DNA from: CAYNST01 sp964399955
Lineage (GTDB): Bacteria; Pseudomonadota; Gammaproteobacteria; Pseudomonadales; Cellvibrionaceae
Direction of reading: 5' to 3'
DNA length: 30,771 nucleotides
Assembly: GCA_964399955.1 (NCBI GenBank)
Contig: CAYNST010000033.1
Span: 1 to 30,771 of the forward strand
Shown here: one piece after another, positions 7,304 through 15,139 of the stretch
Layout: each line of letters opens with the position of its first letter
How positions within the stretch are numbered: the stretch's first letter is position 1
The notes under the pieces: generated by a model
What the model saw: the letters and a program-made list of their open reading frames with translations, nothing else
The model's database searches: none
Told to the model about the DNA's origin: nothing
Translations under genes and position numbers: made by a program

Positions 7304-8443
7304 TCAGCGGGTTTCGTAGTAGGCCTGTTCACTGATTTCATGATAGGCGCGGGCGTCCGTCAAAAAGCTCCGGTAGGACTCGTACACCCGGGCAAACAGC
7401 GGGTCGCGGGCGGCCGCCTCGTCGTAAATCTCATAACTCAGGTGCTTGAACGCCTCCAGCACATCGTCCGGGAAGCGGCGCAAGCTCACCCCGTGCTTTT
7501 CTACCAGTTCCACCAGCGCCGTCTGGTTGCGAGCTGTGTATTCGTCCAGCATGTCTTGATTCACCGCCCGCGCAGCGGCTTCCACCATGGCCTGGAGGTC
7601 TTCAGGCAGCCGCTCGAACGCCTGCTTGTTGACAATGAACTCCAGCGACGGCCCAGGCTCCTGCCAACCCGGATAATAATAATAACGCGCAATCTTGTGG
7701 AAGCCGAACACCAGATCATTGTAGGGGCCGACCCATTCGGTGGCGTCGATTACGCCGGTTTGCAGCGCCGTGTACAAATCCCCGCCGGGAATATTCACCG
7801 CCGTACCGCCGGCACGGGTAAGCACATCCCCGGCGTAGCCCGGAATGCGCATTTTCAAGCCTTTGAGATCCGCCATGGAGCGAATCTCCCGGTTGAACCA
7901 GCCGCCCATCTGCACCCCGGTGTTGCCGCCGGCAAAGGGAATCAGGTTAAACGGCGCGTAAAGCTCACGCCACAGTGCCAGCCCGCCCCCGTAGTGCAGC
8001 CAGGCGTTGAACTCCTGTGCATTCATGCCAAAGGGCACGGAGGCAAAAAAGGCGGCGGAAGGCACCTTGCCCTTCCAGTAATAGGCCGCGCTGTGACCTA
8101 TCTCTGCGCTGCCTGCGGACACGGCGTCAAAGACCGCCATGGCGGGCACTATCTCGTTGGCACCGTAAACACGAATATCCAGCCGGCCATTGCTCATCTG
8201 CCGCAATTTGTTGGCGAAGTTTTCCGGGGCAAGGCCTATCCCGGGAAAGTTTTTGGGCCAGGTGGTAATCAGGCGCCACTGGTAGGCGCTTTGTTGCTCC
8301 GGGCCTGCGGCTGACAGGCCAAGCATGCCCGCTCCGGGCCGCTTCTGCATTTGCAGCACCAAGGCCGCGAAGAGCAGCGTGCACAGCAACAGGGTGAGGA
8401 TCAGTGCGGAGGGAAGCCACCAAGGGGTATAGCGAGCATGCAT
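7304..8443 (-). CDS. TRAP transporter substrate-binding protein, DctP/TakP type (orphan)
   Basis: This 379-residue protein matches the periplasmic DctP family of TRAP transporters, especially the TakP-like group that binds 2-oxo acids and monocarboxylates. Landmarks are the start of the mature domain WRLITTWPKNFPG (56-68), AAYYWKGKVPSAAFF (119-133), the LKMRIPG stretch with the conserved ligand-binding Arg199, and GGDLYTALQTGVIDATEW (220-237). The N-terminus has a long hydrophobic segment (about 8-30) followed by MQKRP, with no clear signal peptidase site, so it may stay anchored in the membrane. No DctQ or DctM membrane subunit is adjacent: uvrD lies upstream and a convergent gene downstream. 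It could use a permease elsewhere or serve as a sensor or scavenging protein. Confidence 0.88.
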   Translation of the reverse strand: MHARYTPWWLPSALILTLLLCTLLFAALVLQMQKRPGAGMLGLSAAGPEQQSAYQWRLITTWPKNFPGIGLAPENFANKLRQMSNGRLDIRVYGANEIVPAMAVFDAVSAGSAEIGHSAAYYWKGKVPSAAFFASVPFGMNAQEFNAWLHYGGGLALWRELYAPFNLIPFAGGNTGVQMGGWFNREIRSMADLKGLKMRIPGYAGDVLTRAGGTAVNIPGGDLYTALQTGVIDATEWVGPYNDLVFGFHKIARYYYYPGWQEPGPSLEFIVNKQAFERLPEDLQAMVEAAARAVNQDMLDEYTARNQTALVELVEKHGVSLRRFPDDVLEAFKHLSYEIYDEAAARDPLFARVYESYRSFLTDARAYHEISEQAYYETR

Positions 8444-8613
8444 TTTTATTGACCGCAGTCTGTGACAGGTGGACCTATTTCAACAAAATCTGGCTTTGTG
8501 CGATAGCCGCTTGGTTCAAAACTGCCGGGCGGCACACGCAGAGCGGGGGCGGGCCGGCCGTTCTGTTGCTGCTGCGCAGCATGGGGGCCGGAGCTGTATT
8601 CACGAAAGACTCT

Positions 8614-8641
8614 GTTATACCAGGTTGGTAAGTGCTTACAA
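8614..8641 (-). promoter_or_regulatory. Probable sigma-70 promoter of the TRAP binding protein gene
   Basis: On the minus strand a -35 TTGTAA (8636-8641) and a -10 TATAAC (8614-8619) are spaced by 16 bp. The pair scores 4/6 and 5/6 against consensus. Transcription would begin near 8607, giving a leader of about 160 bases before the ATG at 8443. This suggests the gene is transcribed apart from uvrD. Confidence 0.5.
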
Positions 8642-8643
8642 CC
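8623..8643. promoter_or_regulatory. Inverted repeat overlapping the -35 region (operator candidate)
   Basis: GGTTGGTAAG and CTTACAACC form a near-perfect dyad about TG at 8633-8634; the only flaw is one extra G in the left arm. It covers the -35 box and spacer of the putative promoter for the TRAP protein, where a bound repressor would block polymerase. No regulator gene lies next to it, so the partner is unknown. Confidence 0.4.
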
Positions 8644-8658
8644 AGCGACTGTGGCTTT

Positions 8659-10842
8659 TTAAACGGCTTCCAGCTTGGCATACTGCAAGACCAGCCACTT
8701 GCTGCCCTCGCGGCCAAACCGCACCTGCACCCGGGCGCTGCCGCCGGTACCTTCGTATTGGAGGATAGTGCCTTCACCAAAAATGGGATGTACGACCTGC
8801 TGCCCCAGTTTGAACTGCGACCCCTCTGGCGGTTCGTCCACCAGGGTGCCCTGGCGGTAACTGCCGCCGTATGAGCCCGAGCGCGTCACGCTGGACTTCA
8901 AACGAACTTCCCGCACCAGTTGCTGGGGAATCTCCCGCACAAAGCGGGATACACTATTGAAGTTCTCAGTGCCGTACATTCTGCGGCTTTCGGCATAAGT
9001 GAGTACCAGCTTCTGCATGGCGCGCGTCAGGCCGACATAACACAAGCGGCGCTCTTCTTCCAAACCCACGGGATCTTCACTGGAGCGACTGTGGGGAAAG
9101 AGCTTTTCTTCCATGCCCACCAGGAACACCAGCGGAAACTCCAGGCCCTTGGCGCTGTGCAGGGTCATCATCTGCACCGCGTCCTCATGCTCATCGGCTT
9201 GTGCGTCGCCGGCATCCAGCGCGGCATTGTCCAGAAACTGTGCCAGGGGAGAATCCTGGTCGGTGAATTCAAAGGCGCGGCAGGCATTGACCAACTCTTC
9301 CAGGTTTTCCGCCCGCGCTTCGCCGCGGTCTCCGCGCTCATTGCGGTGAAAGTCCAGTAGGCCGCTGGCCTCAATAACCGTGGCCACCTGATCACTCAGT
9401 TCGGCTTCAGCAATGCGCAACTGCAGGCGGTCCAGCAACTCCAGGAAGCCCGCCACCGTGGTGCAGGCCCGCCCGCTTAGAATGCGCCCGGCAACCAGGG
9501 CTTTTGCCGCCTCGTACAGCGAGCAGCCGTGCTCTCGCGCGTAAAGACGCACTGTTTCCAAGGTCTTGTTGCCGATGCCGCGGGTGGGGGTGTTGATAAC
9601 CCGCTCGAAGGCGGCATCGTCGCGCCGATTCAGCAGCAGACGCAAATAGGCCAGGGCGTTTTTGATCTCCAGGCGGTCGTAGAAGCGCTGGCCGCCGTAG
9701 ATGCGGTAGGCGATACCGCGGCGGATAAACGCCTCCTCCAATACCCGCGACTGCGCGTTGGAACGGTAAAGAATGGCCACACTGTCTTTGGAATTGCCCT
9801 GCTTGACCCATTCGTCCACGCGCTCAACCACATAGCGGGCCTCGTCCTGCTCATTGAACGCCGCATAGAGGTCAATGGGCTCACCGTCTCCGCCGGAAGT
9901 CCACAGGTTTTTACCCAGTCGGCCGGCGTTGTTGGCTATGACACTGTTGGCCGCCTGCAGAATGTTGCTGGTGGAGCGGTAGTTTTGCTCCAGGCGGATC
10001 AGCTGAGTAGTGCCGAAGTCCTGACTGAAGGTTTGTATGTTCTCGATACGGGCGCCGCGCCAGCCGTAAATGGATTGGTCGTCGTCGCCAACCGCCGTCA
10101 CAAAGCTGCGCTGGCCGGCCAGAACCCGCAGCCAGGCGTATTGCACGGCGTTGGTGTCCTGAAACTCGTCCACCAGGATGAACTGAAAGCGCTGTTGATA
10201 ATGGTGCAGCAGGTCCGGCTGGCGCAGCCACAGTTCATGGGAGCGCAGCAGCAGTTCGGCAAAATCCACTACGCCGGCGCGCTGGCAGGCAGCCTCATAG
10301 GCGGTGTAGATTTGCTTCATTGTGATCAGGTAGGGGTCATGGCTATCCGGCACGTGGGCGGCGCGCACGCCCTCGTCTTTTTGACCGTTGATAAACCATT
10401 GGCTCTGCTTGAACGGCCAGCGGGTTTCGTCCAGATTCAGACCTTGATACAGGCGCTTGATCAAACGCAGCTGATCGTCAGAGTCCAGGATTTGGAAATT
10501 CTGCGGCAAATCCGCCTGTTGCCAGTGCATTTTGAGCAGCCGGTGGGCGATGCCGTGAAAGGTGCCCACCCAGGCGCCGGCCCCATGGCCTTGCTGGCCG
10601 CCCTGGCCAATCAGGGCTTGCAGGCGCTCGCGCATTTCCTTGGCGGACTTGTTGGTAAATGTCACCGCCAGAATTTGATGGGGAGACACTTTTTCCACCT
10701 GAATCAGCCAGGCGATACGCTGCACCAGCACCCGCGTTTTGCCGCTGCCGGCGCCGGCCAGAATCAACTGATGCCCGGGTGGAGCGCATACCGCTTCACG
10801 CTGGGCGTCGTTCAGAGAATTGAGTAGTGGGGATACGTCCAT
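8659..10842 (-). CDS. uvrD: DNA helicase II UvrD
   Basis: This 727-residue protein aligns over its full length with what I remember of E. coli UvrD, including the start MDVS-LL-SLND-QREAV. It unwinds DNA 3' to 5' in nucleotide excision and mismatch repair. SF1 motifs seen: Walker A AGAGSGKT (29-36), the AVTFTNKSAKEM block, WVGTFHGIAHRLL, VDEFQDT (Walker B), VGDDDQSIYGWRGA, EQNYRST, MTLHSAKGLEFP and CYVGLTRAMQ. The C-terminal Tudor-like tail with GQQVVHPIFGEGTI and KWLVLQYAKLEAV is also typical and distinguishes it from Rep. A LexA-like site lies 80-95 bases upstream. It is followed by the TRAP binding protein gene, which seems to have its own promoter. Confidence 0.97.
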   Translation of the reverse strand: MDVSPLLNSLNDAQREAVCAPPGHQLILAGAGSGKTRVLVQRIAWLIQVEKVSPHQILAVTFTNKSAKEMRERLQALIGQGGQQGHGAGAWVGTFHGIAHRLLKMHWQQADLPQNFQILDSDDQLRLIKRLYQGLNLDETRWPFKQSQWFINGQKDEGVRAAHVPDSHDPYLITMKQIYTAYEAACQRAGVVDFAELLLRSHELWLRQPDLLHHYQQRFQFILVDEFQDTNAVQYAWLRVLAGQRSFVTAVGDDDQSIYGWRGARIENIQTFSQDFGTTQLIRLEQNYRSTSNILQAANSVIANNAGRLGKNLWTSGGDGEPIDLYAAFNEQDEARYVVERVDEWVKQGNSKDSVAILYRSNAQSRVLEEAFIRRGIAYRIYGGQRFYDRLEIKNALAYLRLLLNRRDDAAFERVINTPTRGIGNKTLETVRLYAREHGCSLYEAAKALVAGRILSGRACTTVAGFLELLDRLQLRIAEAELSDQVATVIEASGLLDFHRNERGDRGEARAENLEELVNACRAFEFTDQDSPLAQFLDNAALDAGDAQADEHEDAVQMMTLHSAKGLEFPLVFLVGMEEKLFPHSRSSEDPVGLEEERRLCYVGLTRAMQKLVLTYAESRRMYGTENFNSVSRFVREIPQQLVREVRLKSSVTRSGSYGGSYRQGTLVDEPPEGSQFKLGQQVVHPIFGEGTILQYEGTGGSARVQVRFGREGSKWLVLQYAKLEAV

Positions 10843-10921
10843 GGCGGCATTGTAGCAGTATTGCCAAGCCAGTTTGTGTGCCCCGGCAACAAAAATTTGT
10901 TTCCGCGTTCAAAAATAACTA

Positions 10922-10937
10922 CTGTTTGTTTGTACAA
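10922..10937. promoter_or_regulatory. Probable LexA (SOS) box upstream of uvrD
   Basis: CTGTTTGTTTGTACAA matches the gammaproteobacterial LexA pattern CTGT-N8-ACAG at all but the last base, and is preceded by TA as in the extended consensus. It lies 79 bases before the uvrD start codon. uvrD is a classical SOS gene in E. coli, so the location makes sense. The -35 and -10 elements could not be settled. Confidence 0.65.
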
Positions 10938-10945
10938 CCACGCCG

Positions 10946-11500
10946 TCAGCGAATGGTTTCGGCGGCAGGCATGACTATCCGACCGGGGCCTGGCTCAGGC
11001 TGGCTGGACGATTTATAAAAACGGGGTTGTGTCTGCTCATCCCCCACTTGCACCAAGAAAGCCAGCACTCGGGCCAAGCGCGTACCATTGTGTCCTTCGT
11101 GCTCAGTGAAAATATGCACAAAATAGTCACCCGCTTGAGCAGCCACAAGCTCCAGCGGCAGGGTCCACTCGTTTGCGGGCCCCAGTTGCAATTGCCACGC
11201 TTTTTTGTTGGATAGGATTGTGAGTCCCGGGTCGGTTTCCAGCGCAACGTGCAGAACGCCATGATCGGCAGCGGCGCTCAGACGCAGGTTAAGTTGCCGG
11301 GCCTGGCCGGGTTCGAGACGATATGCCGTTGCACCCTCCAGCCAAACCTGGGCTGCGGGTTTGCCGCGCCCGCGGCCTTCGTGTTCATGCTGGGGGTGAT
11401 GCTCCGGCCGCGCGTGGGCCTGCTGGTATGGCAGGTCTTGCTGAATAACCAACGCAAGACACAGCAACAGGCCGGCGTTGAAGACAATGGCTCGGAACAT
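10946..11500 (-). CDS. Exported His-rich hypothetical protein
   Basis: I do not recognise a family. The 184-residue product starts with a hydrophobic export signal or anchor (about residues 4-20, ending near AHA), then a His/Arg/Gly-rich stretch PEHHPQHEHEGRGRGK that could bind metal. The rest looks like a beta-rich domain (roughly 50-165) with alternating hydrophobic residues, as in immunoglobulin-like or cupredoxin-like folds, though no copper-site pattern is clear. Its start ATG (11498-11500) lies ten bases after the stop of the lipoprotein metallopeptidase, with AGGAG in the gap, so the two are almost certainly one operon. A periplasmic or surface partner of the peptidase is the simplest inference. 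Confidence 0.7.
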   Translation of the reverse strand: MFRAIVFNAGLLLCLALVIQQDLPYQQAHARPEHHPQHEHEGRGRGKPAAQVWLEGATAYRLEPGQARQLNLRLSAAADHGVLHVALETDPGLTILSNKKAWQLQLGPANEWTLPLELVAAQAGDYFVHIFTEHEGHNGTRLARVLAFLVQVGDEQTQPRFYKSSSQPEPGPGRIVMPAAETIR

Positions 11501-11510
11501 GGTTTTCTCC

Positions 11511-13238
11511 TCAGTCCAGTCTCACATCAAAGCAGGCAAGGCCACCGGTTGTGCCTTTCTGGTCAACATTGCTGGCTTCGTAAACTTCCAAAATATAGGT
11601 TCCAGCAGTCAGGTAGCGTTGCATCTCCTCCCAGTTGCCGGCCGTGCTGCGAGCGCTGGCAATTTGCCGGCCCTTGCGCAGCAAACGCAGCTCTGGGTTG
11701 GTGGTGCTCAGCTCGCTGCCCGGGGCTTTGGCAGCGCTGATGCGGTAGTGACCGTCTGCGGAAATATCCAAACGGGCGAAGCGGCGCACATCTACACCGT
11801 TATATTGTTGAGAGCTTTTATTGCTGCAAACTCGGGTGCTTGCGCCCTGTGTCAACCGGCTGTAGACCGGCAATAAAGCATCAAAACCTGCGTTGTTGCT
11901 CTCGCCCTCGCCAAAGCCACCGGAGCCAAAAATACTGAAGGACTCCATCAATCGGTTCAGCTCCAGGGTTTTTTCCGGATGCTTCTGTTTGACGACAGCC
12001 ATGAACGAATAAATGGACGCAAGACCATCAAATTCCGCGTATTCGCTGCTCGACAGTGCCTGATAAACCGCCGGGAACCCAAGGTAAGCAAGTTCGTTTT
12101 GTGAGCCGCCCGGATGGGTCAGGTGATAGAGTATTGTTTGAATACTGCCTTCGCTGAACCAGCCCTGCGCACCAAAACTCCTGCGGGATACATTGAAGGA
12201 AAACCCTTGGGATTGCCGGGCACCCATGGAATCACGGTAGACAGGATCGTTGGAGGCCATGGCGGAAAATGCGTTGCCCCAGGCTTCGCTGAAGGCCACC
12301 CGCATGTCCAGTTTGCTGCTTGTGTTGTGACTGCCACCAATGTTTTCCGACCGGCCCAGCTGGTGTTCCAGAAAATGCGCAAATTCATGTTGAATAACCG
12401 CGCGGTCGTACTCATCCGCATCATTGTTGGCCGCACCCAATAAATAGATGGCGGGGCCTGCGGAGGTATAAAATGAGGTGCCAATGTGCCCATTCCGCAG
12501 TTGGCCAGAAGCTGATATGTTTTTTTCACTCCAGAACACGTTAAGCGGTGGCATGACAACCTGTGGATCTGCTGCCACTACCAGCTTAATCGCATCATAT
12601 ACGGAATCCAGAATGGCGAAGGGAGCTGCGCTCCGAACAGAGCTGTAATCGCTTCCTCCCCAGCCGGAGGCGGCATGCAGGTCGCGAATCTGGTCTGCCT
12701 TACCCACATCCGTCAGTACGCCTTCCATCACATACTGAGCATTGTCGCGGGTATTATCTCGCACCTGTACGCTCCAGGCTGCGGAGCTGCGGCCGACGAG
12801 TTCTGCCACCACTCTTACCTTGACCCGGCTATTTGGACTCAATCGAAAGGCGTAACCCCCGTGTTCGTCCGTGGCGGTTTCTGCCAGCAGCCGGTCCGCG
12901 TCATCCAGCAGTTGCACGGTCACACCGCGCGAGGGCACTGCCACCGTCTGGGAATAATCCAGCCCTTTGTACAGGCGGCTGTCAAACGGCACCCGGTCGT
13001 AGGTTACCGAGCCCTGCAACAGCAACTTTGCTGCACTTGCCGGAGGGGGTGCCTCGCCCGGCGCTGGCGGTGGGGTGACAGGATAAATACTGCTGTGAGC
13101 GGGCATGGGTTGGGCAGCATGGTCTTGTTTGTTGCTGCCCGCCGCAGTCTGTTCCACCGGCTCGCCGCCGCAGGCGGCTAACAACGAAATGGTAAAAACC
13201 AAACCGGTCACATACGCAAGCTGTTTCCCACTTTGCAT
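11511..13238 (-). CDS. Lipoprotein with gluzincin-like zinc metallopeptidase domain
   Basis: The 575-residue product has a lipoprotein signal: hydrophobic residues 10-20 and lipobox LAAC with Cys23. Gly at +2 predicts outer-membrane sorting. A Pro/Ala-rich linker (about 50-70) leads to a carboxypeptidase-regulatory-like beta domain (about 75-175, with GVTVQLLDDADRLLAETATD). The catalytic part carries HEFAH at 284-288 and, 30 residues later, FSEAWGN with Glu318 as a likely third zinc ligand, the MA-clan/gluzincin arrangement. The C-terminal region (about 460-575) looks like a beta-sandwich similar to secreted protease pre-peptidase domains. ATG 13238 is preferred because GGGAG lies six bases ahead; an in-frame GTG at 13244 would place this site on the start itself. 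Substrate unknown. It leads the operon with the His-rich exported protein. Confidence 0.78.
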   Translation of the reverse strand: MQSGKQLAYVTGLVFTISLLAACGGEPVEQTAAGSNKQDHAAQPMPAHSSIYPVTPPPAPGEAPPPASAAKLLLQGSVTYDRVPFDSRLYKGLDYSQTVAVPSRGVTVQLLDDADRLLAETATDEHGGYAFRLSPNSRVKVRVVAELVGRSSAAWSVQVRDNTRDNAQYVMEGVLTDVGKADQIRDLHAASGWGGSDYSSVRSAAPFAILDSVYDAIKLVVAADPQVVMPPLNVFWSEKNISASGQLRNGHIGTSFYTSAGPAIYLLGAANNDADEYDRAVIQHEFAHFLEHQLGRSENIGGSHNTSSKLDMRVAFSEAWGNAFSAMASNDPVYRDSMGARQSQGFSFNVSRRSFGAQGWFSEGSIQTILYHLTHPGGSQNELAYLGFPAVYQALSSSEYAEFDGLASIYSFMAVVKQKHPEKTLELNRLMESFSIFGSGGFGEGESNNAGFDALLPVYSRLTQGASTRVCSNKSSQQYNGVDVRRFARLDISADGHYRISAAKAPGSELSTTNPELRLLRKGRQIASARSTAGNWEEMQRYLTAGTYILEVYEASNVDQKGTTGGLACFDVRLD

Positions 13239-13681
13239 TCCCACTCCCGAACAACGCGAATCGTTTTGGCGTCTAAAACATCATCATGATTTGAGTTTAG
13301 TTCAGGTGAGAAGCATTGTTGCGTGGGAAAATTGTCGCAGGTGGTGAATTTTCAGCTGCCGGTGAGGTTTCCGCGCCACTGCTTTGACGGCCCGCTCGTG
13401 AGGCTGGAAGGGGTTAATTACGCAGAGGTCAGCCTGCTGTGAAATTAGAGTATTTAAGTTATGTAAATAGACAATTCATTCGCAATTTATAACCGGCGTT
13501 ACAAAAAAATGGCTGTTTGTACAGCGCAAAGGAATAAAAAAAACAAATACCAGGAAAATTGCAAAACGGTGGCTGATTAAAGCGGGGCAGGCCAGTTGAG
13601 ACGGACGGACGATATTTCCGATGTCCGGCAGCGGCCCGGGGTAAGTGGCGGAGGAAAACTCCAGTTGAACCCCTGGGGGCT
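13239..13681. other. Non-coding region between the metallopeptidase gene and trkH
   Basis: This AT-richer stretch of about 440 bases separates the end of the def-to-trkH operon from the start of the metallopeptidase operon. It must hold the promoter of the latter, but I could not pick out confident -35/-10 boxes or an intrinsic terminator after trkH. No convincing gene was found on either strand. A short CTGT-N4-ACAG repeat occurs at 13513-13524, with no known meaning. Confidence 0.6.
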
Positions 13682-15130
13682 CTACCGGCGCCAAAAGGCG
13701 GGGGTAAACAGCACCAGCAGGGTGAACACTTCGAGCCGCCCAAGAATCATGGCAAAACCCAGCACCCATTTGGCTGGCGTGGGGATATGGCTGTAATGTA
13801 CCGCCACTTCTCCCAGTCCGGGCCCCAGGTTGTTCAGGCAGGCACCTACAGCGGTGAACGCCGTTATGAAGTCCATACCGGTTGCCAGCAACAGAAAGTA
13901 CAGGATGATATAGGCCATGATGTAGACGGCAAAAAAGCCCCACACGGCTTCGACTACCCGATCGTTCACACTGTTGCGGCCAACCTTGACCGGGAAAACG
14001 GCACTTGGGTGTATCAGGCGCCGGATCTCCCTGACACCCTGCTTGACGATCAACACAATGCGGATCATTTTCACGCCGCCGGCCGTGGAGCCGGCACAAC
14101 CCCCAAGAATGACCAGCATAAACAGGAAAAAGGGCAAAAACGACGGCCAGGCGGCATAGTTTTCGGTGTTGAAACCGGTGGTGGTAATCACGGATATCAG
14201 TTCAAAGCTGCCCTGCAGCACACTGTTCCAGAAGGTGTAGGTGCCGCTGTAGTACAGATAGCTAACGGTAGCCAGAGAGCCAAAAACAATAATCACACAG
14301 TAAAATCGGCACTCAGGGTCGCGCCAGTATTGCCGCAAACTGAAGCTGCGCCAGGCGACGAAATGCAAAGCAAAGCTGATGGCTGACAGCAACATGAAAA
14401 CCATGGCCAGCAGCATGATGGCCGGGCTGTCAAAATGGCTCAGGTTGGCGTCGTGAGTGGAGAAGCCGCCGGTGCTCACCGTGGCATAGGCGTGGCTCAC
14501 GGCGTCAAAAAGCGACATGCCCGCCAGCCAGTACGTCAGCCCGCAGGCCAAAGTGAGCGCCAGATAAATAGTAAAGAGCGCCTTTGCCGTTTCAGTGATG
14601 CGCGGCGTAAGCTTGCTGTCCTTGATGGGGCCGGGCGTCTCCGCACGATATAGCTGCATACCGCCAATGCCCAGCATGGGCAGAACCGCAACCGCAATCA
14701 CTACAATACCGATACCACCCAGCCATTGCAGTTGCTGGCGGTAATAGAGCACAGAGCGCGGCAGGGCGTCCAGACCGGTTAACACCGTGGCGCCGGTGGT
14801 GGTCAACCCGGATACCGACTCAAACACCGCGTCGGTGAAGCTCAGCTCGGTTGCCTCCGAGAACACGAACGGCAGACTGCCGAACAGAGCCAGTACCGAC
14901 CAGAACAGGGCGGTGACCAGAAAACCGTCCCGAGTGCGCAGTTCCTGAGCCACATCGTGTACCGGATACCAGAGCAGCAGGCCGGTGGCCAGGGTAATGG
15001 CAAATGCCAGAATAAAACTGAAGTGGCCATTGTCCGCATACCAGAAGGCCACCAGGGTTGGCGGCACCAGGGTAAGGCTGAACAGCATCAGCAGCATGCC
15101 CAGAATGCGAAAAATGACCGGAAAGCGCAT
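13682..15130 (-). CDS. trkH: Trk potassium uptake channel subunit TrkH
   Basis: This 482-residue membrane protein is the ion-conducting subunit of the Trk potassium system. The four pore loops are visible as SGLTTTGATV, YATVSTGGFST, SVITTTGFNTENY and VGACLNNLGPGLG, each with the filter glycine. About ten transmembrane segments alternate with these loops, as expected for the TrkH/KtrB superfamily. It starts nine bases after the trkA stop, so the channel and its regulatory subunit are co-transcribed, which supports a dedicated TrkAH pair. It ends the long minus-strand operon. Confidence 0.95.
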   Translation of the reverse strand: MRFPVIFRILGMLLMLFSLTLVPPTLVAFWYADNGHFSFILAFAITLATGLLLWYPVHDVAQELRTRDGFLVTALFWSVLALFGSLPFVFSEATELSFTDAVFESVSGLTTTGATVLTGLDALPRSVLYYRQQLQWLGGIGIVVIAVAVLPMLGIGGMQLYRAETPGPIKDSKLTPRITETAKALFTIYLALTLACGLTYWLAGMSLFDAVSHAYATVSTGGFSTHDANLSHFDSPAIMLLAMVFMLLSAISFALHFVAWRSFSLRQYWRDPECRFYCVIIVFGSLATVSYLYYSGTYTFWNSVLQGSFELISVITTTGFNTENYAAWPSFLPFFLFMLVILGGCAGSTAGGVKMIRIVLIVKQGVREIRRLIHPSAVFPVKVGRNSVNDRVVEAVWGFFAVYIMAYIILYFLLLATGMDFITAFTAVGACLNNLGPGLGEVAVHYSHIPTPAKWVLGFAMILGRLEVFTLLVLFTPAFWRR

Positions 15131-15139
15131 GAGAGCCGT

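Noticed and set aside
7291..7308. GCTGA/TCAGC inverted repeat between the convergent stops at 7295 and 7304
   Set aside because: The symmetry comes mostly from the two facing TGA stop codons, and there is no T run, so it is not a convincing terminator.
7235..8314. Long plus-strand open frame of 359 codons opposite the TRAP binding protein gene
   Set aside because: It lies antisense to a protein with clear family motifs, and its translation is His/Gly-rich with no recognisable domain; it is a shadow of GC-rich coding DNA.
9529..10827. 432-codon plus-strand open frame opposite uvrD
   Set aside because: It is fully antisense to an unmistakable UvrD and has no ribosome binding site or domain.
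13513..13524. CTGTTTGTACAG as a second LexA box
   Set aside because: The CTGT and ACAG halves are separated by four bases, not the eight needed by LexA, and no SOS gene is next to it.
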